16,620 bases of DNA from CAMYLR01 sp041577935 (GTDB lineage Bacteria; Gemmatimonadota; Gemmatimonadetes; JACCXV01; JAHWKZ01), in assembly GCA_041577935.1 (NCBI GenBank), contig JBFGIA010000051.1, forward strand, positions 1 through 16,620, read 5' to 3'. Positions 1 to 7,496 of this stretch are shown here, piece after piece. The notes beneath the pieces are model-generated. The model searched no databases and was not told where the DNA came from. It saw only the letters and a list, made by a program, of their open reading frames with translations. Numbering within the stretch: position 1 is the stretch's first letter; each line of letters begins with the position of its first letter. The position numbers were made by a program, and so were the translations under genes.

Positions 1-61
1 CGACCATCCGGTCGAGCAGATCCTCTACGTTGAGCAACGCCGTGCCGCGCCCGTGGCTCAT
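1..61 (-). CDS. Start of the next act-operon gene, probably actF (truncated by window edge)
   Basis: An ATG at 61 overlaps the actE stop codon as ATGA, the usual sign of translational coupling. The frame stays open to the window edge, giving about 20 residues that begin MSHGRGTALLNVED. In known ACIII operons actE is commonly followed by actF, a second NrfD-type membrane subunit, and ActF N-termini are cytoplasmic and hydrophilic, as here. The identity is inferred from position only. The 20 residues are too few to recognise, and another subunit or an assembly gene is possible. Confidence 0.45.
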   Translation of the reverse strand, partial: MSHGRGTALLNVEDLLDRMV

Positions 62-573
62 GATCCCCCCGTTTGCGCAGCTGGAGCCCCGGATGCGGCC
101 GCTTGGACCGGCAGCGACCGGAGGTAATTGACGAGGTCCCAGCGCGCCCCTTGCTGGATCCTACTGTAGCCCGGCATCAGCCCCCGGCCCTGCGTGATGA
201 GAGCGAATAAGTAACCATCCGAGAAGTCATCCAACCGTCCAGTCGTGAGCATCGGGATCGCCGGATATTGACCCTCCATCGGTCCACCGCCGCGGCCTCC
301 TTCGCCATGGCACACGATGCAGAAATCTCGGAATGCGGCTTCACCATTTGCAGTCGAAGCGACACTGGGCGGAATCGGATTCACGAGATCATCCGCGGTC
401 GCGAGGTTGAACTCGCCCATCCCGTCCAGTGCTACGGATCGCTCTGGTGGCGGTAGTGGCTCGGCCTCGTGCGGCTGTATCGAGGGCGTCCGGCTCATGG
501 TGGTAAACCAATCGCAGCCCGTCAGCGCAACGACCGACAAGAGTAGCGCGACAAGGGAGCGGCTAGGCGACAC
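58..573 (-). CDS. actE: ACIII subunit ActE, monoheme lipoprotein cytochrome c
   Basis: This is a small membrane-anchored periplasmic cytochrome c of Alternative Complex III, where such a subunit passes electrons from the complex to a soluble carrier or oxidase. I place the start at GTG 573 because GGAGG lies nine bases upstream and because a signal peptide begins at once. The 171-residue product has a hydrophobic segment at about residues 6-19 ending in an LTGC lipobox (Cys20). It carries one heme site, CIVCH (Cys85 to His89), with a Gly-rich stretch after it, and Met133 in a GLMPGY context is the likely distal ligand. The start overlaps the actD stop by 11 bases. The frame is open further upstream to 669, but that extension lies inside actD and would bury the signal peptide. 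The low-complexity Ala/Pro-rich C-terminus looks disordered. Confidence 0.86.
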   Translation of the reverse strand: MSPSRSLVALLLSVVALTGCDWFTTMSRTPSIQPHEAEPLPPPERSVALDGMGEFNLATADDLVNPIPPSVASTANGEAAFRDFCIVCHGEGGRGGGPMEGQYPAIPMLTTGRLDDFSDGYLFALITQGRGLMPGYSRIQQGARWDLVNYLRSLPVQAAASGAPAAQTGGS

Positions 574-1090
574 TCTCGATCGCCTCCGCCCCGACGCGGT
601 CGAGGATCGAGCGCGCTCGTTGCGCCGCGCTGTCGTCATCGGTGTGCACAAACACGCCGAACAGATCATTCGAGAATCGCGGATGGTACCCCGGCTTGGT
701 GCTCATGGCCGGGATGCGGCTGAAGATGAAGACGCCAGCCAGTGTGAACAGGCCGCCCAGCAGAACCGTGAGCTCGAACATGATTATGACCGTTACCGGT
801 AAGGACGCGATCGATTTTCCGCCCACCTGAAGACCCCACGCGAAGAAAGTCCAGAGCGTCAGCGTGAGACCGGTCAGCGTTCCCATGAGTCCGCCGATCA
901 GGGTCATGAGTCGAACCGGGCTGACCGGACGATCGATCGCATCCTCGAGATGCGGCGTGGGTATCGGCGAGTAGACGGTGATGTCATCGGCCGCCACGCC
1001 CTCGTTCTCGAGCGTGTTTACGGCCGCGGCTACGTCATCCAGCGTCAAGAAAACCCCGCGCACCCCGCCTTCCATCAGCTCGGCGCTCAT
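563..1090 (-). CDS. actD: ACIII subunit ActD (DUF3341-type membrane protein)
   Basis: ActD is a peripheral-to-membrane subunit of Alternative Complex III with no cofactor. The 175-residue product has an N-terminal soluble alpha/beta part (about 1-58, beginning GGVRGVFLTLDDV). Two transmembrane helices follow at about 60-85 and 97-124, with a short C-terminal soluble region containing GYHPRFSNDLFGVFV and ending in a helix. This is the classic layout of the DUF3341 family, in which the second half resembles the regulatory fold after the helices. The start is ATG 1090, preceded by GAGAGG. It lies 19 bases after the actC stop and overlaps actE downstream. An earlier ATG at 1113 overlaps the actC stop, but its frame closes after eight codons, so it is not the start. 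Confidence 0.92.
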   Translation of the reverse strand: MSAELMEGGVRGVFLTLDDVAAAVNTLENEGVAADDITVYSPIPTPHLEDAIDRPVSPVRLMTLIGGLMGTLTGLTLTLWTFFAWGLQVGGKSIASLPVTVIIMFELTVLLGGLFTLAGVFIFSRIPAMSTKPGYHPRFSNDLFGVFVHTDDDSAAQRARSILDRVGAEAIESVA

Positions 1091-1109
1091 CGGCTGAACC
1101 TCTCGCCAT

Positions 1110-2498
1110 TCATGACGCCACCTCGAGCTCCTCTTGCTGACGCCTGAGCTTTGGCGGCAGGAGCTCTTTCAGTTCGGCGATCGCCATCGATGGCAGGAAC
1201 TTGACGAACAGCAGGAACCACATGAAGAACCACGCAAACGAGCCCGCGGTGATCGACCACTCGACCCAGCTCGCAGTGTAGTAGTCCCACTGGTACGGCA
1301 TGAACTCGCGTGCTAGCGACTGAATAATGATCGAGAAACGCTCGAACCACATTCCGATGTTGACGAAGATCGACACAACAAACATCCAGAACCACGACGT
1401 GCGGATGCGTTTCGACCACAACGACATCGGTATGATGCAGTTGCAGATGTACATGATCCAGCACGCCCACGCGTACCTGCCAGTCAACCGATCCCAGAAG
1501 ATCGCCTTCTCGAACTCGGAGCCTGAGTACCAGGCAATGAAGAACTCCACCAGGTAGGCGTAGAACACGATCAGCGACGTGAGCAGCAGCAGCTTGGCCA
1601 GGTTATTTAGATGGTACTCCTCGATGTAGTCCTCGAGGTGGAACGCCTTTCTCAACGGCACCACCAACGTGATCACCATCGCCACGCCACTGAAGATGGC
1701 CCCGGCCACGAAGTAGGGCGCGAATATCGTCGAGTGCCAACCGGGCACGATCGCCATCGCGAAGTCCCACGAAACGACCGAGTGCACCGAAAGCACGAGC
1801 GGCGTGGCCAGACCGGCCATGAACAAGTAGGCGCGGTTGTAGTGACGCCACTGGCTGTCGGTCCCCTGCCAACCCAGCGAGAGGACGGAGTACAGCCGGT
1901 GGCGGAAGGACTTCGGCTGGGCCCGGTCGCGAGCCGCCGCGATGTCGGGGATGAGGCCCAGGTAGAGGAACAGCGAGCTGATCGTGAAGTACGTCGAGAT
2001 GGCGAAAAAGTCCCACAGCAACGGGCTCCTGAAGTTGGGCCACAAGAGCCGCTCGTTGGGATACGGGATCAGATAGTAGAAATACCAGACCCGACCCAAG
2101 TGGATGAGCGGAAACAGCCCGGCCGTCATGACCGCGAAGACGGTCATCGTCTCCGAGACCCGGTAGACCGCGGTTCGGAACTGTGCCCGGAACAGGAACA
2201 GAATGGCTGAAATCAGCGTGCCCGAGTGGGCGATACCGACCCAGAACACGAAGTCCGTGATGTACACACCCCACATGACCGGAGGCACGTAGCCGGCCAC
2301 ACCGAGGCCGGTCTTGATCTGGTACATCCAGGCGGCGATCGCGATCCCAAGGACTGTCAGCACGACCGCCATGAGCGCCGCCCACCCGACGCCGGGTCGC
2401 TGCAACGTCGCCAGAACGTCGTCGTTGACGCGCCTGAAAACGGTCGCCTGGGCGAGACCCGAGGCTCGGCGGTTCACGGTGGAGGTCGACTCCGACAT
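1110..2498 (-). CDS. actC: ACIII subunit ActC, NrfD/PsrC-type quinone-binding membrane protein
   Basis: This is the integral-membrane subunit that binds menaquinol or ubiquinol on the periplasmic side and hands electrons to the iron-sulfur clusters of ActB. The 462-residue product has about ten transmembrane helices, with a hydrophilic N-terminus (1-37) and a charged C-terminus. Conserved NrfD-family features are visible. These are GIAHSGTLISAIL (His91), PLIHLGRVW (His133), SPLLWDFF (Asp163), SVHSVVSWDFA (His239, Asp245) and PGWHSTIFAPYF (His255). His133 and Asp163 fall where the quinol site of structurally known ActC proteins lies; that mapping is from family knowledge and a hand alignment. 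The start is ATG 2498, three bases after the actB stop, with GAGGTG and GAGG upstream. Its length and all the motifs match the ActC family, and nothing looks broken. Confidence 0.95.
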   Translation of the reverse strand: MSESTSTVNRRASGLAQATVFRRVNDDVLATLQRPGVGWAALMAVVLTVLGIAIAAWMYQIKTGLGVAGYVPPVMWGVYITDFVFWVGIAHSGTLISAILFLFRAQFRTAVYRVSETMTVFAVMTAGLFPLIHLGRVWYFYYLIPYPNERLLWPNFRSPLLWDFFAISTYFTISSLFLYLGLIPDIAAARDRAQPKSFRHRLYSVLSLGWQGTDSQWRHYNRAYLFMAGLATPLVLSVHSVVSWDFAMAIVPGWHSTIFAPYFVAGAIFSGVAMVITLVVPLRKAFHLEDYIEEYHLNNLAKLLLLTSLIVFYAYLVEFFIAWYSGSEFEKAIFWDRLTGRYAWACWIMYICNCIIPMSLWSKRIRTSWFWMFVVSIFVNIGMWFERFSIIIQSLAREFMPYQWDYYTASWVEWSITAGSFAWFFMWFLLFVKFLPSMAIAELKELLPPKLRRQQEELEVAS

Positions 2499-2501
2499 CC
2501 T

Positions 2502-5453
2502 CTACACCTCGACCCCCGACCCAGCGGTCTTGAGCGCAACGTCGCTGGACGTGCGGTCGATCACTTTCTTCAGATAGAAGTTTGCCGGTCGTGTGTTCAG
2601 CTCTTCGAGCACGCTGTAGGTGAGCGGCCCCCGGGAGAGCTTCGACACGTGGCTGTCGGGATCCTTCAGATTGCCAAAAACGATTGCGTCGGTAGGACAC
2701 GTCTGCTGACACGCGGTCTGGAAGAACCCGTCCGGCACGACAGCTTCGAGATCTTCGTCGCGGACGGTGTTCTTGGCGGCGTTGATGCGCTGCACGCAGT
2801 ACGTGCACTTCTCCATCACGCCCTTCTGACGCAGGGTCACGTCGGGATTGATCGCCCAGTCCATCGGCTCTGGCCATTCGTAGGTGAAGTAGTTGAAGTA
2901 GCGAACCTTGTAAGGGCAGTTGTTCGAGCAGTAGCGGGTCCCGACGCACCGGTTGTAGACCTGGACGTTGAGCCCTTCGTCATTGTGATAGGCGGCATAA
3001 ACGGGACAAACCGGCTCGCACGGAGCAGCACCACAGTGCTGACACATCATCGGTATGTGGCGGGTCTTTACATGTCCGTTCTCTTCGTGTTCCAAGAAAC
3101 GTTCGATCCGAATCCACGACATCTGCCGGCTCTTGGCGACCCGTTCCGGCCCCACGAACGGGATGTTGTTCTCTGCCGCACACGCCGCCACGCAGGCGTT
3201 GCAACCGGTGCAAGCATCCAGGCTGATCGCCATGCCCCAGCGATAGGGGCTCTCAGCACCGGAGTCTTCGGCGACACGCTCCACTGTGAGCGGTTCGCCG
3301 TGACCGTTGCCGTGGTGACCCGGCTCGGCGTGGAGCGCCTCGGTCATCGATATCGCCTGAGCGATCTCGCGATCGTGCTGGATGTCCGACCCCTGGTGCT
3401 TGAGCGGCGGCACCCACGCACCGGTGGGTGTCAGTGTAACCCGAACCCCCTGGTAGATCGGCCCACCACCGTTTGGCTCGACATCAGCCGGCAGCAGCTC
3501 GACCGGATTGACGCCCCCCTTGGCAAAACGACCCATCGCGGTGTGACCGCGGCCGAGCGGCATCGATACCGTATCGGCCCGGATGCCGGCGTACGAGATA
3601 ACCGGTGCCGTGATGCTGCCGTGGGGCGATGTGACGGTCACCACGTCGCCGTCTTTGACACCCAAATCGGTCGCTACATCCGGGTGCACTTCGATCCACG
3701 TCTGCCAACAGCTTGTCGTGACAGGATCCGCCAGCTCCTGGAGGGTCGGACTGTTGGCCGAACGGCCGTCGTACATCGCCAGTTGCGGCTGTACGATGAG
3801 GTCGAACGCACCATCGTCTTCCGGCCCATCGAACGGGACCGGACCAAAATCGAGTCCGTCGTCAGCGGCCGCTGGCGCTGGCGTCGTCGGAACGGTCGTC
3901 GCCGCCTGCCACACACCGCCGGCCTTGAGCGCTTCGGCCCACGCTCGCTCGCTGCCGGCAACATCGCTCCATGCCGACCGCAAGTAGTCGTACCAGCTTT
4001 CGGCCTCGATTGCCGGCGTCCCCCCATCACCCGCCATCACCCGCCCCACATCGAGCATGACATCAGGCGTTGGGCGGGTATTAAAAACCGGGCGCATCGC
4101 CGGTTGGATCAAGCTCATGACGCCGTCCTCGGGCACCCAGTCGCCCCACGACTCGAGCGGCGTGTGATCGGGTAGCAGCAACTGGCAGCGGGACGCGGTT
4201 TCGTCGAGCACCGAACTGAACGACACCCGGAAAGGCACCTCGTCCAAGGCGTCTTCGAACCCGACGCCCGGCGGCAGCGAGAACACCGGGTTGGTGTGGG
4301 CCACCAAGAGCGCTTTTACCTGGCCGCTGCGCATGCGCTCGGTGAGCTCGATCATCGAGCGGTACGCGCCAGGCACGCCACCGGTGAGCGCACCGTTCAC
4401 CCGAACGGTGTCGCCCACTGCGCCACCGGCCTGGTTCAGCAGGTTAACGGCCACGGCCGCAGCGGTCGCCCCGCGGTGCGCGGCGCCGATTCCACCCGGC
4501 AGGGCCAGGCTGCGCTTTGATTCGAAGAGCTCTGCCAAGTGTTCAATCGTTTCGGCGTCCACACCGGTCGTTTCCGCCGCCCGTGCTGGAGGCCAGCCAG
4601 CGGCGGGACCGCCGGCGCCGAGCACGTTGGCCATCGCGAGCGCCACCAGGTGCTCGGTGCCGGGCCGCGCGGCGACCCATTCGTCAGCGTTCGAAGCGGT
4701 CATCGACAACCGCGGCTCGACCGCCACGAAGACGCCCTCGCCGTCGGGTCGCACGGATTCCACGCCACGGAAGGCGTGCATTTCGGACCACGCTCGCCCG
4801 TACCGAACCGGCGACACCCAAGTGCCGAGGAAATCCGCGCCAAAGGAGATCACGAAGTCGGCGCCCGCAATGTCATAGTCGGGCACAGCTGCGCGGCCGA
4901 ACACGCGGCGGTTGGCCTCGAGTACGGCTTCGTGCGCAAACGGCTCGTACACCACACGCGCTGCACCGACCGCCGCTGCCCACTCATCGTAGAACCGGTC
5001 GCGTGTGCCCGTCTCGAGACCCGTCAGCAGGACGACCGACCCAGGCTCGATGCCCGCACCCCGGAGCCCCTCGGCCAGCTGCTCGATCCCAGCACCCCAA
5101 TCGACCTCGACCTGCTCACCGTTATCGATCCGTCGCGGCCCGCGCAACCGATCGGGATCGTAAAGCCGCTGCGTCGCCATTTGACCGCGGGCGCACAGCT
5201 TACCCTGGTTGACGGGATTGTCGGGATTGCCTTCGAGCTTGATGACACGACCGTCACGGGTCTTGACGTGCACACCACAACCCGCCGGACACTCGCGACA
5301 TGTCGACGCATACCACGTCGGTATCCCGGGCGTGACGTTTTCCGGCGGCACCAGGTACGGGATCAGCGCCTGGGGTCCGACCTTCTGATCGCAAGCGGTC
5401 ATCGTTCCCGCTCCGGTGACCCCGACCAGCTTTAGAAACTCGCGTCGTTCCAC
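2502..5453 (-). CDS. actB: ACIII subunit ActB, fused molybdopterin-fold and ferredoxin iron-sulfur protein
   Basis: ActB conducts electrons from ActC-bound quinol through a chain of Fe-S clusters to the heme subunits. The 983-residue product starts at a GTG and begins with a Tat motif (RREFLK, 3-8) and a lipobox-like TMTAC (Cys21), so it is probably a Tat-exported lipoprotein. Domain 1 (about 45-690) has the molybdopterin-oxidoreductase fold, including the N-terminal cysteine motif C52-x2-C55-x3-C59-x27-C87 and an ARPGTE region at 261-266. Characterised ActB proteins carry no molybdopterin. Domain 2 (about 737-965) is ferredoxin-like with cysteines 748/751/754/758, 804/807/812/816, 836/842/846 and 883/886/915/919. 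Thr839 replaces the expected cysteine in CVGTRYC, consistent with one [3Fe-4S] and three [4Fe-4S] clusters as in known ACIII. A Gly/Pro/Ala-rich linker (about 516-548) precedes the C-terminal part of domain 1. Confidence 0.95.
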   Translation of the reverse strand: MERREFLKLVGVTGAGTMTACDQKVGPQALIPYLVPPENVTPGIPTWYASTCRECPAGCGVHVKTRDGRVIKLEGNPDNPVNQGKLCARGQMATQRLYDPDRLRGPRRIDNGEQVEVDWGAGIEQLAEGLRGAGIEPGSVVLLTGLETGTRDRFYDEWAAAVGAARVVYEPFAHEAVLEANRRVFGRAAVPDYDIAGADFVISFGADFLGTWVSPVRYGRAWSEMHAFRGVESVRPDGEGVFVAVEPRLSMTASNADEWVAARPGTEHLVALAMANVLGAGGPAAGWPPARAAETTGVDAETIEHLAELFESKRSLALPGGIGAAHRGATAAAVAVNLLNQAGGAVGDTVRVNGALTGGVPGAYRSMIELTERMRSGQVKALLVAHTNPVFSLPPGVGFEDALDEVPFRVSFSSVLDETASRCQLLLPDHTPLESWGDWVPEDGVMSLIQPAMRPVFNTRPTPDVMLDVGRVMAGDGGTPAIEAESWYDYLRSAWSDVAGSERAWAEALKAGGVWQAATTVPTTPAPAAADDGLDFGPVPFDGPEDDGAFDLIVQPQLAMYDGRSANSPTLQELADPVTTSCWQTWIEVHPDVATDLGVKDGDVVTVTSPHGSITAPVISYAGIRADTVSMPLGRGHTAMGRFAKGGVNPVELLPADVEPNGGGPIYQGVRVTLTPTGAWVPPLKHQGSDIQHDREIAQAISMTEALHAEPGHHGNGHGEPLTVERVAEDSGAESPYRWGMAISLDACTGCNACVAACAAENNIPFVGPERVAKSRQMSWIRIERFLEHEENGHVKTRHIPMMCQHCGAAPCEPVCPVYAAYHNDEGLNVQVYNRCVGTRYCSNNCPYKVRYFNYFTYEWPEPMDWAINPDVTLRQKGVMEKCTYCVQRINAAKNTVRDEDLEAVVPDGFFQTACQQTCPTDAIVFGNLKDPDSHVSKLSRGPLTYSVLEELNTRPANFYLKKVIDRTSSDVALKTAGSGVEV

Positions 5454-5474
5454 ACGCTGCCTACCGTCTCGTGT

Positions 5475-5981
5475 CTAATAGTGACAAACCGCGCAATCGT
5501 CCGATGCTTCTTCATCGCGATGACATTCCAGGCACCACCCCATCGACAACGACTCGACCTGTCTTACCTGCTCCATCGTTTCCACTTCGCCGTGGCACTC
5601 GACACACTCCACCTCAGCTCGAGTGTGCGGTTTGTGGCTGAACTGCACGAACTCGGGCACGCTGTGAACCCGCACCCAAGGGATCGGCAGCGAATCGGTC
5701 CAGAAACCCTGCAAAAGCTGGATCTGCTCTTGATACTCCGGCGTCGAGCCGCGGATGAAACGGTGGCAACCCATGCACGTCTCGGTCGATGGGATGCCCG
5801 CTTCTTCTGATCTATCAACCGAGAAATGACAATACGCGCACTCCATCTCGTTGTCCGTGACGTGGACGTTGTGCATGAACTCGATCGGTTGGGTGGGGCC
5901 TTCGGCTTGGGCCCGTCCACAAGCAGAGAGGACGGCGAGCACCGGGAGCGCAAGAAGGATTCGGATCGCGGCTGCTTGCAC
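5475..5981 (-). CDS. actA: ACIII subunit ActA, pentaheme cytochrome c
   Basis: This is the multiheme periplasmic subunit of Alternative Complex III, which links the Fe-S clusters of ActB to the outgoing electron acceptor. The 168-residue product has five CXXCH sites (Cys48, 69, 126, 150 and 163), with extra histidines (His37, 40, 106, 116, 119) suited to bis-His ligation. The protein ends one residue after the last heme motif. The N-terminus has a hydrophobic stretch (6-18) ending LSAC, a lipobox with Cys21, which suggests lipid anchoring. Many ActA proteins instead have an N-terminal transmembrane helix. The start is GTG 5981 with AGGGA five bases upstream. It is the first gene of the act operon, 21 bases before actB. 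The five-heme layout is the same in the cytochrome encoded at 6963-7481. Confidence 0.92.
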   Translation of the reverse strand: MQAAAIRILLALPVLAVLSACGRAQAEGPTQPIEFMHNVHVTDNEMECAYCHFSVDRSEEAGIPSTETCMGCHRFIRGSTPEYQEQIQLLQGFWTDSLPIPWVRVHSVPEFVQFSHKPHTRAEVECVECHGEVETMEQVRQVESLSMGWCLECHRDEEASDDCAVCHY

Positions 5982-6084
5982 GGAGTCCCTGAGCTCCCGT
6001 TCAGGGGTTCAACGACGTCGCGAAAAATCGATGGTAATGATGCGTCGAGAGCTGCCGACGCAAATAGCCCCAGGGGTCAAAACT

Positions 6085-6100
6085 TGCGCAAATATGCGCA
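6085..6100. promoter_or_regulatory. Inverted repeat over the -10 box of the act promoter (candidate operator)
   Basis: TGCGCA, four A/T bases, then TGCGCA forms a 16-bp dyad. Because TGCGCA is itself self-complementary, it can be read as a direct or an inverted repeat. It overlaps the candidate -10 box, where a repressor dimer would block polymerase. No cognate regulator can be named. Confidence 0.35.
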
Positions 6101-6118
6101 GTCGCCCCGTGGTGTCAA
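6091..6118 (-). promoter_or_regulatory. Candidate sigma70-type promoter of the act operon
   Basis: On the minus strand a perfect TTGACA (6113-6118) is followed after 16 bases by CATATT (6091-6096), which matches four of six -10 positions. It lies about 110 bases upstream of the actA start and downstream of the ybaK-like stop, the right place to drive the act genes. The leader would be about 100 nt. It is a motif match only. Confidence 0.4.
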
Positions 6119-6147
6119 GGGAGGCTTCTCGCGATCCGAAGGTGCTC

Positions 6148-6618
6148 TCAGAGGGATTCCGAGAATTCCGCCTTATTTGGCTCGACGAGTCGCTCGTAGT
6201 CGGCGTACGAAATCTGAATCGTGTCCTGATGCGAGCCCGCGTTGAACGTGATCGTCTCGTCCTCCTCAAGCGAGCGATCGACGTACACCGGGAGATCGTA
6301 CAGGTTGCCGAAGGGCGGCATCGCCCCGGTCTCACAGTTCGGGAACAGTCCCTTGAACTCCTCTTCGGTCGCCAGTCTCAGCCCGTCGTTCCCAACGATC
6401 TTCTTGAAGCTGGCTAGATCGATCTTCCGGGTCGCGGGCAGCACGGCCATGACGAACGCATCGCCGTCGGTAAGCATCACCGTCTTGGCGAACTCCCGTC
6501 CCGGGACGTGCTCGGCACCAGCCACCTCTTGCGCCGTATACGCCGGCGCGTGGGTGTGGTGGGTGTAACCCACCTTCTGCTCATCAAGCATCTGTTTGAC
6601 ACGATTGGAAACACTCAC
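6148..6618 (-). CDS. YbaK/ProX-type aminoacyl-tRNA deacylase
   Basis: This is a cytoplasmic trans-editing enzyme of the YbaK/aminoacyl-tRNA synthetase-associated domain family, which hydrolyses mischarged tRNAs. The exact substrate (Ala, Cys or other on tRNA-Pro) cannot be told. I choose GTG 6618 because a perfect AGGAGG (complement at 6624-6629) sits five bases upstream. An earlier GTG at 6639 in the same frame would place this Shine-Dalgarno inside the gene. The 156-residue product shows the family landmarks EFAKTVMLT, LPATRKIDLASFKK and the signature GAMPPFGN. The length is normal for a stand-alone domain. It lies between two respiratory operons and is co-oriented with act, 166 bases upstream of actA. 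It could be co-transcribed with act by read-through, but its function is unrelated. Confidence 0.85.
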   Translation of the reverse strand: MSVSNRVKQMLDEQKVGYTHHTHAPAYTAQEVAGAEHVPGREFAKTVMLTDGDAFVMAVLPATRKIDLASFKKIVGNDGLRLATEEEFKGLFPNCETGAMPPFGNLYDLPVYVDRSLEEDETITFNAGSHQDTIQISYADYERLVEPNKAEFSESL

Positions 6619-6962
6619 GCGAACCTCCTGGGCACACACTCACAATGGACTCTTTAGCATCCTGGGAAATCTACGTAGGCTGGCAAATCATACCAGGTGG
6701 TAGCAGAACCCGGCCTTGACAGACGCCCTTCGCGACGAGAGCCACCCTTCGCGCGTCCGGGAATTCCCTACGCATCCGGTCGGCATTTTGGCGACACGAT
6801 CCTGCGTACCTTCCCTACAGACGAGCCAGAGGCCACCGGGTTAGGGTGAGATAACCGGTGCGAAAGGGGTGCTAACCCACCCCGTTGACGCCGAGCCGTG
6901 CCCGCTCGAGAGGCAATAATGCGGAACCACGAACCCCCAGTTCTGAATCGAGCGACGCGCTG
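6619..6962. other. Divergent intergenic region between the deacylase gene and the second respiratory operon
   Basis: These 344 bases hold no convincing gene. The frame upstream of 6963 can be read back to a TTG at 6885, but that extension would precede the membrane anchor with a hydrophilic stretch. Symmetric elements are dense: CTACGTAG (6671-6678), TACCAGGTGGTA (6691-6702, perfect dyad), a 9-bp direct repeat CCCTTCGCG (6726-6734 and 6745-6753, 19 bp apart) and GGGAATTCCC (6759-6768, perfect). A cluster of hairpins lies at 6834-6883. A TTGACA on the plus strand (6716-6721) lacks a recognisable -10 partner. The region probably holds the promoters for both flanking units. Confidence 0.6.
6834..6883 (+). 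promoter_or_regulatory. Overlapping alternative hairpins in the leader of the second operon
   Basis: CACCGGGTTA (6834-6843) can pair with TAACCGGTG (6852-6860) with one bulged base. Alternatively GGGTTAG (6838-6844) can pair perfectly with CTAACCC (6872-6878). A third stem, GGGGTG (6866-6871) with CACCCC (6878-6883), would compete with the second. Such mutually exclusive pairing is typical of leader RNAs that switch, but no T-run follows and no known riboswitch core is recognised. Confidence 0.3.
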
Positions 6963-7481
6963 ATGGCAGCACCCTTCATACGCCGCGGACCGCTTGTCGG
7001 GGTTGTAATCTCCCTTCTCGCGATCCTAGCGATCTCATATGTGCTTGGGCGTGAACCCGCGGTGCCACAACCGGTGGCGTTTAATCACCTCAAACACACC
7101 CAAGAACTACAGCTAGCCTGCGACTTCTGTCATCAGTACGTCAACACGAGCGCACATGCTGGCCTCCCCAACGCTGAGACTTGCACGATGTGCCACCAAG
7201 TTCCGCAGGGCACCTCGGAGGAGGCGGCGCGAGTAACGCAGCTCATCTCGGATGGCGACCCACTGACGTTCAACAAGCTGTTTCGCCTTCCGTCTCACGT
7301 CTTCTACACGCATCGCCGACACGTCGGCATCGGCGAAATAGAGTGCGCGAACTGTCACGGAGCGATCGCCGACACCGAGCGTCCACCGGAGCGTGCCCTG
7401 GTCCGAGTTGACATGGACTTCTGCATGGACTGCCATCGGGAACATGAGGAAACGGTTGACTGCAATGCGTGTCACCGGTAA
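6963..7481 (+). CDS. ActA-like pentaheme cytochrome c with N-terminal membrane anchor
   Basis: This is the first gene of the second operon and the heme-rich periplasmic subunit of an ACIII-like complex. The start is ATG 6963, directly before a positively charged then hydrophobic N-terminus (helix at about 10-28). There is no lipobox, so it is probably anchored by an uncleaved helix. The Shine-Dalgarno is weak. The 172-residue product has five CXXCH sites (Cys53, 74, 128, 154 and 167) spaced as in ActA, and it shares with ActA the spacing between hemes 1-2 (an AGLPNAETC stretch versus AGIPSTETC). It also shares a histidine-rich YTHRRH before heme 3 and a C-terminus that stops right after heme 5. 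This makes it a paralogue of ActA. A Qrc-type QrcA has a related role but six hemes, by my recollection. Confidence 0.88.
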   Translation: MAAPFIRRGPLVGVVISLLAILAISYVLGREPAVPQPVAFNHLKHTQELQLACDFCHQYVNTSAHAGLPNAETCTMCHQVPQGTSEEAARVTQLISDGDPLTFNKLFRLPSHVFYTHRRHVGIGEIECANCHGAIADTERPPERALVRVDMDFCMDCHREHEETVDCNACHR

Positions 7482-7496
7482 CACCAGGTCCTCCGG

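Noticed and set aside
1603..2949. A 448-codon open frame on the minus strand, offset against actB and actC
   Set aside because: It crosses the actB/actC junction in another frame and gives a low-complexity Arg/Gly-rich translation. The real genes explain the region.
2226..4175. A 649-codon open frame on the plus strand opposite actB and actC
   Set aside because: It lies antisense to two genes with clear family motifs. Its translation is rich in Arg, His, Asp and Val without any recognisable domain, as expected for a shadow frame in GC-rich DNA.
4539..5435. A 298-codon open frame on the plus strand opposite the 5' part of actB
   Set aside because: It is antisense to the Tat signal and cysteine motif region of actB, and no ribosome site or family motif was seen.
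6716..6744. A plus-strand promoter using TTGACA at 6716-6721
   Set aside because: The sequence 17 bases downstream (GAGCCA) bears no resemblance to a -10 box.
6885..6962. An upstream TTG start for the second pentaheme cytochrome
   Set aside because: It adds 26 hydrophilic residues before a normal N-terminal anchor and lies next to the leader hairpins. ATG 6963 is more plausible despite its weak Shine-Dalgarno.
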